Below, in pieces: positions 36,051-45,181 of a stretch of DNA of 64,000 nucleotides. Position 1 is the first letter of the stretch; each line of letters starts with the position of its first letter. Source of the DNA: Pseudomonadota bacterium (GTDB taxonomy: Bacteria > Desulfobacterota > Desulfobulbia > Desulfobulbales > Desulfocapsaceae); the NCBI GenBank assembly GCA_018821985.1, contig JAHJKP010000039.1:62001-126000 (forward strand), in the 5' to 3' direction. The translations under genes and the position numbers were made by a program. The notes beneath the pieces were generated by a model. That model was not told the origin of the DNA, did not search any database, and was given only the letters and a program-made list of their open reading frames with translations.

Positions 36051-36221
36051 CAAGAAGTATTTTGAGCCCAACCGTTATTGCGGCAAGGGCTCGAATGACG
36101 ATCATTTTATATATCTGTTAAGCTTCATCGGTTGGTAAATTGGGTTAACCGCTTTATCGACTAACCCAATCTACCAAGAATAAATTACCTATAAAAAAAT
36201 TCCACCCATCGAACTCTTATA

Positions 36222-37922
36222 ATGGAACCGAAGACTACCATCCTTTATGCTGAAGACGACCCGCTGCTGCGCCGTTCCATATCCACCTACCTCGACAATT
36301 GTGGACTCCGGGTGCTGGAGGCCGAAAACGGCCTGGAGGCCTGGCATATCTTCCAGCACGAGAGGCCTGACCTGGTACTCACCGATCTCCGCATGCCGGT
36401 AATGGATGGTTTTGAATTTCTGACCAAGGTCATAGCCGATTCACCCGGCACCCCCATCATCATCCTTTCCGGGGTAGGAACCATGAATGATGTCATTGAG
36501 GCCCTGCGCCTTGGTGCCTGGGATTATCTCACCAAACCAATAGCAGAGATGAGCATCCTCCTTCATGCCATAAACAAGGCCATGGAACGAGTAAAAATGC
36601 TGCATGACTCCCGCAACTATCAGCAGACACTGGAACTGAAGGTACTGGAGAGGACCCAAAAACTGGAGGAAGAGCTGGAGGAACGAAAAAGGATTGAAGG
36701 ATTGGTCATCAGGGCTAAACAGGAATGGGAACGGACTATGGACGCCATGCCGGATCTTATCGCCCTGCTCGACATCAATCAGCGGATGATCCGGGTCAAC
36801 AAAACTCTGGCTGCGGCCATCGGTCTCACACCGGCAGAGGCAGTAGGACAGCAATGCTATCTTTGTATGCACAGTACGAGATGCCCTTCTGAACACTGCC
36901 CTCATCTCCAGATGCTGGCCGATGGCCAGCCGCACACAATTGAGATGTATGAAGAACGGTTGGGCGGTACCTTCGAGATTATTGTCGTGCCCCGCTACGA
37001 TCTCGACAACACGACCCTGATCGGCTCAATCCATATTGCCAGGGACATCACCGCCCGCAAAGAGGCGGAAAAAGAGCAGAAGAAACTCCAATCACAACTG
37101 CTGCATGCCCAAAAACTGGAATCGGTGGGACAACTTGCCGCCGGTATTGCCCATGAGATCAACACCCCGACCCAATATGTGGGCACCAATATTGATTTTC
37201 TCGATGATGCCTTTCACGACGTCAGCAAGATTATTGAGCACTTCCAGGCACTGCTGAAGGCCGAAGAGAATGACAGCCTGTCGCCGCAACAGTTCAAAGA
37301 GGCGCGGCAGGCCTTGGTTGATGCCGACTGGGACTATCTGTCTGCCGAGCTCCCCAGCGCCATTGGTCAATCACGGGACGGAATCAAGCGGGTAAGCTCC
37401 ATTGTCCGGGCCATGAAGGAATTTTCCCATCCCGGCAGCAAGGAGAAGATATCAGCCAATCTGAACACCATTATCCAGACCACCATCACCGTGGCTACCA
37501 ATGAATGGAAATATGTGGCAGAGGTCAAAACCGATTTTGATCCGAACCTGCCCTCGGTCCAATGCCTCTCTGATGAACTGGGCCAGGTTATCCTTAATAT
37601 GATAGTCAACGCCGCCCATGCGATTAGTGAAAAACTTGGTGCCAACCCGGAAGGGCAAAAAGGCACAATCACCATTGCCACCATGCAGAAAGAGCAATGG
37701 GTGGAACTGCGAATCAGCGATACCGGTGCCGGAATCCCCGACAAGATCCGTCAGCGGGTCTTTGATCCCTTCTTCACCACCAAACAGGTGGGTAAAGGCA
37801 CCGGCCAAGGTCTGGCCATTGTCCATGACGTGATCACCGAAAAACACCAGGGAACCATTACCCTGGAGTCGGAAGTCGGGGTCGGCACCACCTTTATCAT
37901 TCGCCTACCGGCAACAAGTTGA
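36222..37922 (+). CDS. REC-PAS histidine kinase
   Basis: 566 residues: receiver 1-125 (LYAEDDPLL; Asp in LVLTDLRMPV), a long coiled coil (LELKVLERTQKLEEELEE), a PAS domain about 165-280 with several Cys (CYLCMHSTRCPSEHCPHLQ, a possible metal or cluster ligand set), then the kinase core with His in IAHEINTPTQY and HATPase motifs NMIVNAAHAI, DTGAGIPD and GKGTGQGLAI. The N-terminal receiver places it in a phosphorelay, downstream of another kinase. A soluble protein, no membrane segment. Confidence 0.9.
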   Translation: MEPKTTILYAEDDPLLRRSISTYLDNCGLRVLEAENGLEAWHIFQHERPDLVLTDLRMPVMDGFEFLTKVIADSPGTPIIILSGVGTMNDVIEALRLGAWDYLTKPIAEMSILLHAINKAMERVKMLHDSRNYQQTLELKVLERTQKLEEELEERKRIEGLVIRAKQEWERTMDAMPDLIALLDINQRMIRVNKTLAAAIGLTPAEAVGQQCYLCMHSTRCPSEHCPHLQMLADGQPHTIEMYEERLGGTFEIIVVPRYDLDNTTLIGSIHIARDITARKEAEKEQKKLQSQLLHAQKLESVGQLAAGIAHEINTPTQYVGTNIDFLDDAFHDVSKIIEHFQALLKAEENDSLSPQQFKEARQALVDADWDYLSAELPSAIGQSRDGIKRVSSIVRAMKEFSHPGSKEKISANLNTIIQTTITVATNEWKYVAEVKTDFDPNLPSVQCLSDELGQVILNMIVNAAHAISEKLGANPEGQKGTITIATMQKEQWVELRISDTGAGIPDKIRQRVFDPFFTTKQVGKGTGQGLAIVHDVITEKHQGTITLESEVGVGTTFIIRLPATS

Positions 37923-38451
37923 AACAATGGGTCACTACCCCACACAACCATCTATGACTGATAGCTGAGGCTACCATGAAACGCCCAGATACCTCATTTT
38001 CTAATTCTCTTTTTTGTGTTTATTCAAAGGATCACCTTTTCCTTGTCAATCAGCATTGAAAATGCCCATGGCCATGGGGATCAAGGGATAATCTGGACAA
38101 ACCAATAGCGGGAGAGACACTTATCAGAACAGTCAGGATGGTCCTGGATGAGAAAAACATTGAGCTCGGCAGGATAGTTCCATTCATCCTCTATTCTTCC
38201 TTAAGGTGTCTTGAAATAATCAGCATTATCCGATTATAATATTATTTCATCGTAGAGTACAAATCCTCCTCAAGCCTTTTTTTCAGGCAAACGAGTTCGA
38301 AGTCTATGCTTATCAGCGAGGTTCCGATGAGGGTTGCAAAAGCCCCCTTCAAAAAAAATGAGGAGGGGAAAGGGAATTTTACTATTATGGTGGGATATTG
38401 CAATTGCATAACTGAACATTACTGAATGTTCCTAACCTGCTGAGAAAGTAT
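37923..38451. other. gene-poor stretch with decayed receiver fragment
   Basis: About 530 bases between two signalling genes. It contains the REC relic at 38069-38160 and otherwise no coding evidence. A poor hairpin, CCCCTTC/GAGGAGGGG, lies near 38345-38370 but has no T-run. Confidence 0.5.
38069..38218 (+). pseudogene. relic of a receiver-domain C-terminus
   Basis: One plus frame reads LDKPIAGETLIRTVRMVLDE (38093-38152). The intact receiver at 39871-40356 ends KPVKGDELARTVRLVLDKQ; 11 of 19 positions agree, including the conserved Lys-Pro. The frame upstream of it loses similarity within about ten codons. It is the tail of a once complete receiver gene, either a deleted neighbour or a duplicate. 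Confidence 0.6.
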
Positions 38452-39657
38452 ATGACAAAAAGACGTGTTCTCTTTGTAGATGATGATCCCAATATCCTGT
38501 CCGGGATTCGCCGGGTACTACGCTCCTTTAGAGATGATTTCGAGCTGTACTTTGCGGAAAACGGCAAAGACGCCCTGGAAATAATGGCAGGAACTACCTT
38601 TGACGTGGTGGTCTCTGATATGCGAATGCCGGGAATGGATGGTGCTGATCTTCTGAAAAAGGTCCAGGAGCTTTATCCCTGTACCATCAGAATCATGTTG
38701 ACAGGACAGGCCGATCAGAACTCAATCCTGCGCACCGTCGGGGTGGTTCATCAATTTCTCGAAAAACCCAGCAATCCCGATATCCTAAAATCGGTCCTGA
38801 TCCGGTCCAGCACCCTGTATCATTTACTTGCAAACGACAAGATCAAAGAGATCGTTTCCAGAATTGAAAGTCTACCCAGTCTGCCGGATATTTATGTCAG
38901 ATTGCAGCAGGCCGTGAGCAAACTGGATGTGTCGGTGGCAGAGGTGGCCGCGATTATCGAAAAAGATATGGCCATGAGTGCCAAGGTGCTCCAACTTGTG
39001 AATTCTGCTTTTTTCGGCATGTTCCAACCCGTGGAGAGTCCAGCCCGCGCGGTTGGTCTGCTGGGGCTGGATACCATCAAAGGGCTGGTCCTGGGAGTGC
39101 AGGTTTTTGAAGGGATGAAAAGCAGCAGCAAACTTTTTTCCCTGAACAGACTGATGGAGCACTCCATGGCCGTTGGCGCCTGCGCCAAGAAAATCGCCCA
39201 GGCAGAGACCAATGACAAGGCCGTCATCGATCACAGCTTTATTGGCGGTATCCTTCATGATGTCGGTAAACTGGTACTGGCCTCACGAATGCAGGAGCAG
39301 TATGATCAGACAATCCTACTGGCCCGTGAGCAGAACATATCACCGCTTGATGCGGAGATCCAGATCTTTCATACCGGTCATGACAGCGTCGGCGCTTATC
39401 TTATTGGGATATGGGGGTTGCCTGGACCTGTGGTCGAGGCCATTGGTTTTCATCATTTTCCGGGAGACCTTCCTGAAGGTGCATTCAGTCCGGCCCTTGC
39501 CGTCCATGCCGCCAATGCACTTTATTATGAAAACAAACCGCACAAAGGGGACAATGCACCGACATGTCTGGACCTTGAATTTTTAGAGAAAAACGGCCTG
39601 GCTAACAGGATTGAGGTCTGGCGGGAGATCTGTGCTGAACTGCTGCAACAGGAGTAA
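38452..39657 (+). CDS. REC-HDOD response regulator
   Basis: 401 residues. Receiver 1-120 (LFVDDDPNI; Asp in VVVSDMRMPGMDG; Thr in LTGQ; Lys in EKPS) followed by an HDOD domain (LPSLPDIYVRLQQAV, SAKVLQLVNSAFFG, GLLGLDTIKGL), the metal-free relative of HD domains used as a signalling output. HILHDVGKLV in the later half retains an HD pair. Often found in Desulfobacterota and Geobacter next to kinases, as here. Confidence 0.9.
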   Translation: MTKRRVLFVDDDPNILSGIRRVLRSFRDDFELYFAENGKDALEIMAGTTFDVVVSDMRMPGMDGADLLKKVQELYPCTIRIMLTGQADQNSILRTVGVVHQFLEKPSNPDILKSVLIRSSTLYHLLANDKIKEIVSRIESLPSLPDIYVRLQQAVSKLDVSVAEVAAIIEKDMAMSAKVLQLVNSAFFGMFQPVESPARAVGLLGLDTIKGLVLGVQVFEGMKSSSKLFSLNRLMEHSMAVGACAKKIAQAETNDKAVIDHSFIGGILHDVGKLVLASRMQEQYDQTILLAREQNISPLDAEIQIFHTGHDSVGAYLIGIWGLPGPVVEAIGFHHFPGDLPEGAFSPALAVHAANALYYENKPHKGDNAPTCLDLEFLEKNGLANRIEVWREICAELLQQE

Positions 39658-39663
39658 CAAACG

Positions 39664-39674
39664 GGGACAGCGAG
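39664..39674 (+). repeat. single copy of the 9298-9396 repeat arm
   Basis: GGGGACAGCGA, seven bases after the HDOD stop codon, matches the arm of the inverted repeat at 9301-9313 except at its ends. No partner arm is seen within 150 bases. It may be a decayed solo repeat or chance. Confidence 0.3.
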
Positions 39675-39870
39675 GCATGAAAGTCAACCCTGCTCGACCG
39701 CAGGGGGCGGATTCCTAAATAAAATCGCCAGCACCTTTTCAATGTCCCATTGCAGCAGACACCCGTGTACCCCGCCAATCTTCTGGACCATCAATAAAAG
39801 ATTGGCTGTAGGGGAGGGGCCAGAAGAATTGAAAGAGCAATATTGACAAAGACTGATCAAACCTGTTTTT

Positions 39871-40356
39871 TCATGGTCGCCCATGCACTTCATGTTGCTT
39901 ATCTAGGACCAGTCTGACGGTTCGGGCAAGCTCATCTCCCTTCACCGGTTTATAGAGATATTCCCTGATCCCTATGACATAAGCATCTTCTTTTGAGGTG
40001 ACCGCACTGTGTCCGGTACAGATGATGATCGGCATGAATGGGACAATCTCCAGCACGGCCTCGGCCAATTCAAAACCGGTAAGACCGGCCATTGTCTGGT
40101 CGGTCACAATCAGGTCAAACTGTTGCGGAGCGGCCCGTACTTTTTCCAGGGCCTCTCTGCTGTCTGTTATCCCCATGACCTCATAGCCATAATCTTCCAG
40201 GAGCCTCTTCGTTATTTGAACCAGCAAGGGCTCGTCATCAACAACGAGAATCCGTTCAGTGCCAAGGGGAAGAGCCTCCTCTTGTTTTGGCTTGTCCGGG
40301 GTTGCAATGTCCTTATCGATGCGGGTATTCAGATAGGTGTTGTCTTTTCGTACCAT
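39871..40356 (-). CDS. single-domain receiver protein
   Basis: From ATG 40356 the protein has 161 residues; an upstream GTG at 40395 would add 13. An acidic leader of about 30 residues precedes one receiver domain (ILVVDDEPLL; Asp in LIVTDQTMAGLTG; Thr/Ser in CTGHSA; Lys in YKPV). No output domain, so it probably acts as a phosphorelay intermediate or by protein contact. The sequence resembles receivers found at the C-terminus of hybrid kinases, so it may be a detached one. Confidence 0.8.
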   Translation of the reverse strand: MVRKDNTYLNTRIDKDIATPDKPKQEEALPLGTERILVVDDEPLLVQITKRLLEDYGYEVMGITDSREALEKVRAAPQQFDLIVTDQTMAGLTGFELAEAVLEIVPFMPIIICTGHSAVTSKEDAYVIGIREYLYKPVKGDELARTVRLVLDKQHEVHGRP

Positions 40357-40488
40357 TATCCACTCGCCTGTCAGCGCCTTTCTTACCCAAGTCACTGTGA
40401 ATAACTTGAAAAGGGAAAATCCATCAAGTGCATTCCTCGTGCGGAAAGGACTCTTACAAGAGGTCTATCCAGCACAGTGAGGAGCCGA

Positions 40489-40698
40489 TCAATCCTTATT
40501 CAGGATCTTTTCTCGCTCCCGGTCATATTCATCCCTGGTCATCGCACCCATATCCAAGGCCTTTTTCAGATCCATAAGCTGTTGTCCCGTGGTTACACTC
40601 GTCACCTCGCTGCGCACTTCAGCTCCACCGCCGCCACACCCGGAAAGCAGTGGGACCATAGCTATAAACAATATCCACAGGATGAGACGTCGTTTCAT
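40489..40698 (-). CDS. small SHOCT-domain lipoprotein
   Basis: 69 residues; I choose ATG 40698 because AAGGAG lies just before it and it opens a lipoprotein signal (RRLILWILFIAMVPLLSGC). The tail QQLMDLKKALDMGAMTRDEY is a SHOCT motif, a short helical oligomerisation element. It is anchored in a membrane; role unknown. Confidence 0.8.
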   Translation of the reverse strand: MKRRLILWILFIAMVPLLSGCGGGGAEVRSEVTSVTTGQQLMDLKKALDMGAMTRDEYDREREKILNKD

Positions 40699-40761
40699 CT
40701 TTTTCTCCTTAAGACAAGTATCGTTGCTAAAATAAACCATTTCATTCAGGGGGCAAGATAA

Positions 40762-42417
40762 TTATTTTTCCTCGACAATCCGGCCCTCAACAACAGGTGC
40801 CACGGGTGAGTCCTTGGCCAGGACATCGAGGACCACATCCCGCAGGAACCCGCCGGGATCATTATACACCAGCCTACTGCTGCGCATGGCCCCACCAATT
40901 TCGACAAAATCGCCACCACTTCTGATAGCCTGCCCAAAGGCTGTGTAACCATCACCTCCGGCTGCTATAAAATCAAGGGTGGCCACGCTATATTCCTGCT
41001 GCGGATCAATGGGATGGCCGCCGACCGTGGCTGACACAATCCGCTGCCCCACCGGCAGGCGGCGATCAAAAACAAAAGTCATTCCGGATACCTGAGGGAA
41101 ACGCCCCTCTCCCCGCTCCACCCCTGAGACCCCATGTTCCAGAGTCTCCAGCAGGAGATTGCCGCTCATCTTTACTGCCACCAGATAACTATTGAAAGGA
41201 AGGGCGGCATAGATCTGACGAAAAGTAATCTCCCCCTTATTCAGGCCGGTACGCAAACTGCCCCCGTTGACCAGGGCCGCCTGCGCTCCCGTGGTACTGC
41301 GGACGATATCGGCCACCAGATTCCCCAGATTAGTCTCCTGTTGACGCACCCCTTTCTGAATCAGGTCAACGTTGGTTTCCCCACCTTTCTGATTCAAGAT
41401 GATATCAACCTGGGCATTATATCGCTTCACCAGCGCCGCTATTTCCGGATCATCCCCCCCAGGTGCAGGAACTATCTCATCAAGTCGGCCTTCGACCGCT
41501 ACCAGTTGTCCCTGTTCAACGGTCATATCGACCACGCCCAGGAATCTGCCGTGGTCTCCTGCCTGCACCACCACTGCACAATTTCCGATCCGTACCGGCG
41601 TTTTCACCTCGGTATGAGAATGGCCGCCCACTATCAGGATCGGCACATCAAGGGCATCCGGCCCTTGACAGAGATTTTTCGCCAGCGCCAGATCCTGTTC
41701 ATAACCGATATGGGTCAACAACACGAACAAACCGGTATTCTTTTTCATGGCAGTCAGCTGCTCCCGCGCGACCTGCAATGGTGGGGAAAAACTCAATCCC
41801 TGGGTATTTCGGGGATGAGAGCTCTGAGGAACGTCATCGGTCACCAGACCAATGACGGTCACCTTCCCAGCCGGAAGGTTGAAAGAAGCGTGAGGATGCA
41901 CCCCAGGCAAGCCTTGTACATTGGCGGCCAGAACAGGAAAACTGGCCTCACTGATCCGCTTTTTAAGCACATCCTGGCCAAAATCATATTCATGATTGCC
42001 AGTCACCATGGCATCAAGATGCAACTGATTCAACAGGGCAATAGTGGAATAGCCCTGTGAAAAATTTGTCCAGGTATCCCCTTGGATCATATCTCCTGCT
42101 GCCAGAAAGAGACCCGGCTGTTCAGTTCTGAGTCGTTTCAAACGGGAAGCCAGCCAGGCGATACCTCCCTGTTGACCTTTTCCCCCTGAAAGTTGCGTAG
42201 GATTGGCAAAGCCATGAAAGTCGTTGATATAATAAATTCGAAAAGTGGTGGGAACGGCGACGACCAAAGATGGACTAATGCCGTCGGAACCAGGGCTGGC
42301 GGGAACGGCGACGGCCAGGGATGGACTAATGCCGTGAGAGCCAGGGATGGTGGGAGCGGCCCAGCTTGGCACAGAGATATTCAACAACAGGAGCAGACCA
42401 AGAGCAATGACTTTCAT
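40762..42417 (-). CDS. periplasmic 5'-nucleotidase/UshA-like metallophosphatase with 17-residue repeats
   Basis: From ATG 42417 (GAGGGG before it) the protein has a signal peptide (VIALGLLLLLNISVPSWA). The metallophosphatase core shows INDFHGF, GDMIQGDTW, GNHEYDFG and GGHSHTE, and the C-terminal 5'-nucleotidase domain has NGGSLRTGLNKGEITF. It removes phosphate from nucleotides (and perhaps 2',3'-cyclic ones) in the periplasm. Oddly, about 40 residues between signal peptide and core are two 17-residue repeats (PGSHGISPSL, PGSDGISPSL) encoded by the 51-bp element at 42250-42361, here read from the opposite strand to the copies in the GlgC and RACE genes. Confidence 0.88.
   Translation of the reverse strand: MKVIALGLLLLLNISVPSWAAPTIPGSHGISPSLAVAVPASPGSDGISPSLVVAVPTTFRIYYINDFHGFANPTQLSGGKGQQGGIAWLASRLKRLRTEQPGLFLAAGDMIQGDTWTNFSQGYSTIALLNQLHLDAMVTGNHEYDFGQDVLKKRISEASFPVLAANVQGLPGVHPHASFNLPAGKVTVIGLVTDDVPQSSHPRNTQGLSFSPPLQVAREQLTAMKKNTGLFVLLTHIGYEQDLALAKNLCQGPDALDVPILIVGGHSHTEVKTPVRIGNCAVVVQAGDHGRFLGVVDMTVEQGQLVAVEGRLDEIVPAPGGDDPEIAALVKRYNAQVDIILNQKGGETNVDLIQKGVRQQETNLGNLVADIVRSTTGAQAALVNGGSLRTGLNKGEITFRQIYAALPFNSYLVAVKMSGNLLLETLEHGVSGVERGEGRFPQVSGMTFVFDRRLPVGQRIVSATVGGHPIDPQQEYSVATLDFIAAGGDGYTAFGQAIRSGGDFVEIGGAMRSSRLVYNDPGGFLRDVVLDVLAKDSPVAPVVEGRIVEEK
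42250..42361 (+). repeat. 51-bp element, two tandem units (locus C)
   Basis: Units 42250-42300 and 42301-42351 plus ten bases of a third. The core GATGGACTAATGCCG appears in both. Against the reverse complement of the 63001 copy I count 41 and 43 identical positions of 51. The host gene reads the complementary strand of the element. Confidence 0.85.
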
Positions 42418-42452
42418 ATTCCCCTCATATCGCTGTGGGACAAAGAGACCCA

Positions 42453-43340
42453 TCAATTTTTATGCAGCAACAGCATGAGCCAAGGCAGAGATTTGGAAGT
42501 TGCTGCTGCCGTAAACTTGGCCTCAGGCACATACTGCTTGATAAAATCTACAAATGCCGAACTGCGGGTATAAACCCCATAATAGCCATTTTCTGCCTGA
42601 CAATCCGCACCATAGGAAACAAGGCCCACATGCACCCATTGCCCATCGACCTTGAGCATCATGGGACCGCCGCTATCGCCAGAGCAGGCATCCTTAGCCA
42701 CCGGATATCCAGAACAAAGCTGTGAGCCTGACAATATGACCCAATATCCACTATTACAATACCAGTCTGCAATTACGGGTAGATTAACCTGTTGCAACCT
42801 GCTGGGATAATACAAGCTTGTCGTCGTATCAGCGAGCCCCCAACCGACAAGGGTGGTCATCTGGCCCAGAAGTTGCGAATCAATCCCCTGCACCGAAGCA
42901 CCGGAGAAGATGGTGATAGGTTGCTGGGCTGACGTACTATTCAATTCAAGCAGGGCGATATCATTGGCAGCAAAACTCACATAGGCAGGATGTTTGACAA
43001 TCCTTTTCACCGCAATCCTCGTCCCACTCCAGTTGGTCAGGTCATTGACGCCAACCGCAACCTGAATGTCGCTGGCCGACTTCCCTTCAACACAATGACC
43101 GGCAGTCAGCACCCAATTGGAGGCAATCAGTACCCCCCCACAGTATTGGGCATAATACAAATCAGGTTCACCGGCGTATAAAATTGCCGTCATCCATGGC
43201 CAATCTCCGCTGGAGGCTTCATAGCCACCAATAATCTGAGGGACAGCTGGTAGCACACTGGAGGATTCAGCTGCTTGCTCAGCAGCATAAAGTGTCTGAC
43301 TGAAAAAAATTACTAAAAGAATCAGCACTAAATTTTTCAT
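42453..43340 (-). CDS. secreted trypsin-like serine protease
   Basis: Starting at ATG 43340 (an upstream ATG at 43361 adds seven residues) the protein has a signal peptide (LVLILLVIFFSQTLYA). The mature chymotrypsin-fold domain begins near IIGGYEASSGDWPWM. The triad is visible as LTAGHC (His), NDIALLE (Asp) and ACSGDSGGPM (Ser); Asp at the start of DACSGDSGGP suggests trypsin-like cleavage after Arg/Lys. Cys pairs could make disulfides. Such S1 proteases are uncommon in anaerobes of this group. A C-terminal hydrophobic stretch (LPWLMLLLHKN) follows, possibly a sorting or anchor tail. Confidence 0.88.
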   Translation of the reverse strand: MKNLVLILLVIFFSQTLYAAEQAAESSSVLPAVPQIIGGYEASSGDWPWMTAILYAGEPDLYYAQYCGGVLIASNWVLTAGHCVEGKSASDIQVAVGVNDLTNWSGTRIAVKRIVKHPAYVSFAANDIALLELNSTSAQQPITIFSGASVQGIDSQLLGQMTTLVGWGLADTTTSLYYPSRLQQVNLPVIADWYCNSGYWVILSGSQLCSGYPVAKDACSGDSGGPMMLKVDGQWVHVGLVSYGADCQAENGYYGVYTRSSAFVDFIKQYVPEAKFTAAATSKSLPWLMLLLHKN

Positions 43341-43486
43341 TGTTTGTTTGTTTTTTCCCACATTAGATTCTATATAACTTACCTAAGTCACTATCTATTA
43401 ACATGTCGAGCAACATTGTGGCCGCTAGTCCCTGGCAAACAGATATTACGTTCATGCTTCGCTGTTCCAGCTTGCAGCGATTGGAG

Positions 43487-44053
43487 TTACTGCAACAGTG
43501 TATGTTCAAGCAGGATCTTCCCCCCGATGCTGCACAACACCAGACCGCCCAAAATCTCCACCCGCTGGCCCCAGATCCCGCTGATGCGCCGCCCCAACAA
43601 CATCCCCACAACCGTCAACACGCCAGCCGTAACCCCGATCACCAGCGAGGGCACCCAGACACTGACATTGAGCATGGCCAGGGTCAGGCCAACTGCCAGG
43701 GCATCAATACTAGTGGCCACCGACAGCATGATCAGAGACCAGCCGCGGGTGGGATCACGGACCAGTGCGTCTTCATCATGATCGGCAAAGGCCTCATAGA
43801 TCATCTTAAGACCGACAAAGGCGAGGAGGAAAAAGGCAACCCAGTGAGCGTAGGCGGCAATCCATGCCTGAATGGTCATCCCCGCCATCCAGCCGATCAC
43901 CGGCATTAATGCCTGAAACAGACCAAAATGGAAACTAAGGCGAAACAGATGCCGGCCATTCATGACCGATAAAGCAAGTCCGGTGGCCAAGGCAACCGCA
44001 AAGGCATCCATGGCCAGGGCCACGGCAATACCCAATAAGGTAATTGTATCCAT
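43487..44053 (-). CDS. mntP: manganese efflux pump MntP
   Basis: 188 residues, standard for MntP, with six membrane helices. The conserved acidic motifs AMDAFAVALATG (first helix) and SIDALAVGLTLA (fourth helix) mark the internally repeated DUF204 fold. It exports Mn(II) from the cytoplasm. No yybP-ykoY-type manganese riboswitch fits in the 66 bases between it and the PP-loop gene upstream. Confidence 0.92.
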   Translation of the reverse strand: MDTITLLGIAVALAMDAFAVALATGLALSVMNGRHLFRLSFHFGLFQALMPVIGWMAGMTIQAWIAAYAHWVAFFLLAFVGLKMIYEAFADHDEDALVRDPTRGWSLIMLSVATSIDALAVGLTLAMLNVSVWVPSLVIGVTAGVLTVVGMLLGRRISGIWGQRVEILGGLVLCSIGGKILLEHTLLQ

Positions 44054-44119
44054 GATTTTTTTCTTCAGGAACTCTTCAGCTCGGCAGCAGACACGGCAAC
44101 AGCCCTACTCTCTCACCTG

Positions 44120-45181
44120 TCAACTTTCGACCTTTTCGAGCGCCCACTCTTTAAATATTTTGTCAGCAAGGGGCAGAAGAGTCAAGGTCTGCGTTTCTTT
44201 TCCCACAGAAATTTGCACATCTCCCTGCGGAGGCCCATCTTTTATTTTCTTGCCGAAGCGCACCACCAATGATGCCGCCAATTGTAATGCCTCCTGCAAC
44301 TGAATGTCGTTTTCATAGCAGATCGCCGCCCGCCTGAGAATAGCAGAAGGCCCGGGCCGTACCGGCATGGAAAGTATTGCATCCTCTTCCTGAGCCATGG
44401 TCAATAAGCGCGCGTTTTCCTGTTCATTGCGGCCAAGGATCAACCAACCGCCACCGGGAAGCAGAAACTGCCTGCCCAACAACAGTAGACAGATATCCGG
44501 CACCGTAATATCTTCGGCCCTGACAATAAAATTTCCTTGATAAATCCGGGCAATCCGGCGGCTGAGAATAGGATCGGCCAGGATACAGCCACCGGCCGGG
44601 GAGGGGAAATCAACAATACCAAACTCTCTGGCCAAGGCAATCTGACGGGAGCGGCCACGTCCGCTCATATTCAGCAACTTGCTCCGATCAATCCAGCCTT
44701 GTGCTTCCGCTTCTGTTTCCGGGAGCAGTCTGGCAGAAAGGGGCCGCAACAGATAACGCTGAGCACCGGAATCACGTTCAATCACCCGCAGGGTATCACG
44801 ACGTTGAGACATGGGCCGCTGCCCCAGCACCTCACCGGTGACCAGAAATGAGGCACCAAGAGATGCCATCATCGCTTTGGCCCGGGTAAGCATGAGGATT
44901 TTGCAGTCTATGCAGGGATTGAAATTCTTGCCAAATCCATGTTGGGGATTATGAAGCAGATCAAGATAGCCATCGCTGAGATCCTCAATGAGCACCTCAA
45001 TCCCATACTTTTTAAAGACCTCCTCCTGGTAGGCATCACGTGAAGCCAGGAGCTCATAATCAAAAAAAGGGGTTACAAATTTGACGGCCACGACCCTGAC
45101 TCCCTGCACCGCTACCAGCCGGCAGGCAAGGATAGAGTCAAGACCGCCTGAAAAAAGGGCCAGGGCCGTTATCTGGGGCAC
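44120..45181 (-). CDS. PP-loop ATPase related to tRNA thiolation enzymes (ThiI/MnmA-like)
   Basis: 353 residues. An ATP pyrophosphatase loop LFSGGLDSI opens the protein (residues about 8-16), followed by CIDCKILMLTRAKAMM with a CxxC used for sulfur or metal in related 2-thiouridine/4-thiouridine synthetases, and SFLVTGEVLGQRP. The C-terminal half (PGGGWLILGRNEQENARL) resembles NFACT/DUF814-type RNA-binding regions. It likely adenylates a tRNA base before sulfur transfer; the exact position is not clear. The start codon lies inside the recN 3' end (13-base overlap), giving coupled translation. Confidence 0.75.
   Translation of the reverse strand: MPQITALALFSGGLDSILACRLVAVQGVRVVAVKFVTPFFDYELLASRDAYQEEVFKKYGIEVLIEDLSDGYLDLLHNPQHGFGKNFNPCIDCKILMLTRAKAMMASLGASFLVTGEVLGQRPMSQRRDTLRVIERDSGAQRYLLRPLSARLLPETEAEAQGWIDRSKLLNMSGRGRSRQIALAREFGIVDFPSPAGGCILADPILSRRIARIYQGNFIVRAEDITVPDICLLLLGRQFLLPGGGWLILGRNEQENARLLTMAQEEDAILSMPVRPGPSAILRRAAICYENDIQLQEALQLAASLVVRFGKKIKDGPPQGDVQISVGKETQTLTLLPLADKIFKEWALEKVES

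Noticed and set aside
44054-44119. manganese riboswitch before mntP
   Set aside because: Only 66 bases separate mntP from the upstream gene and they lack the yybP-ykoY core.
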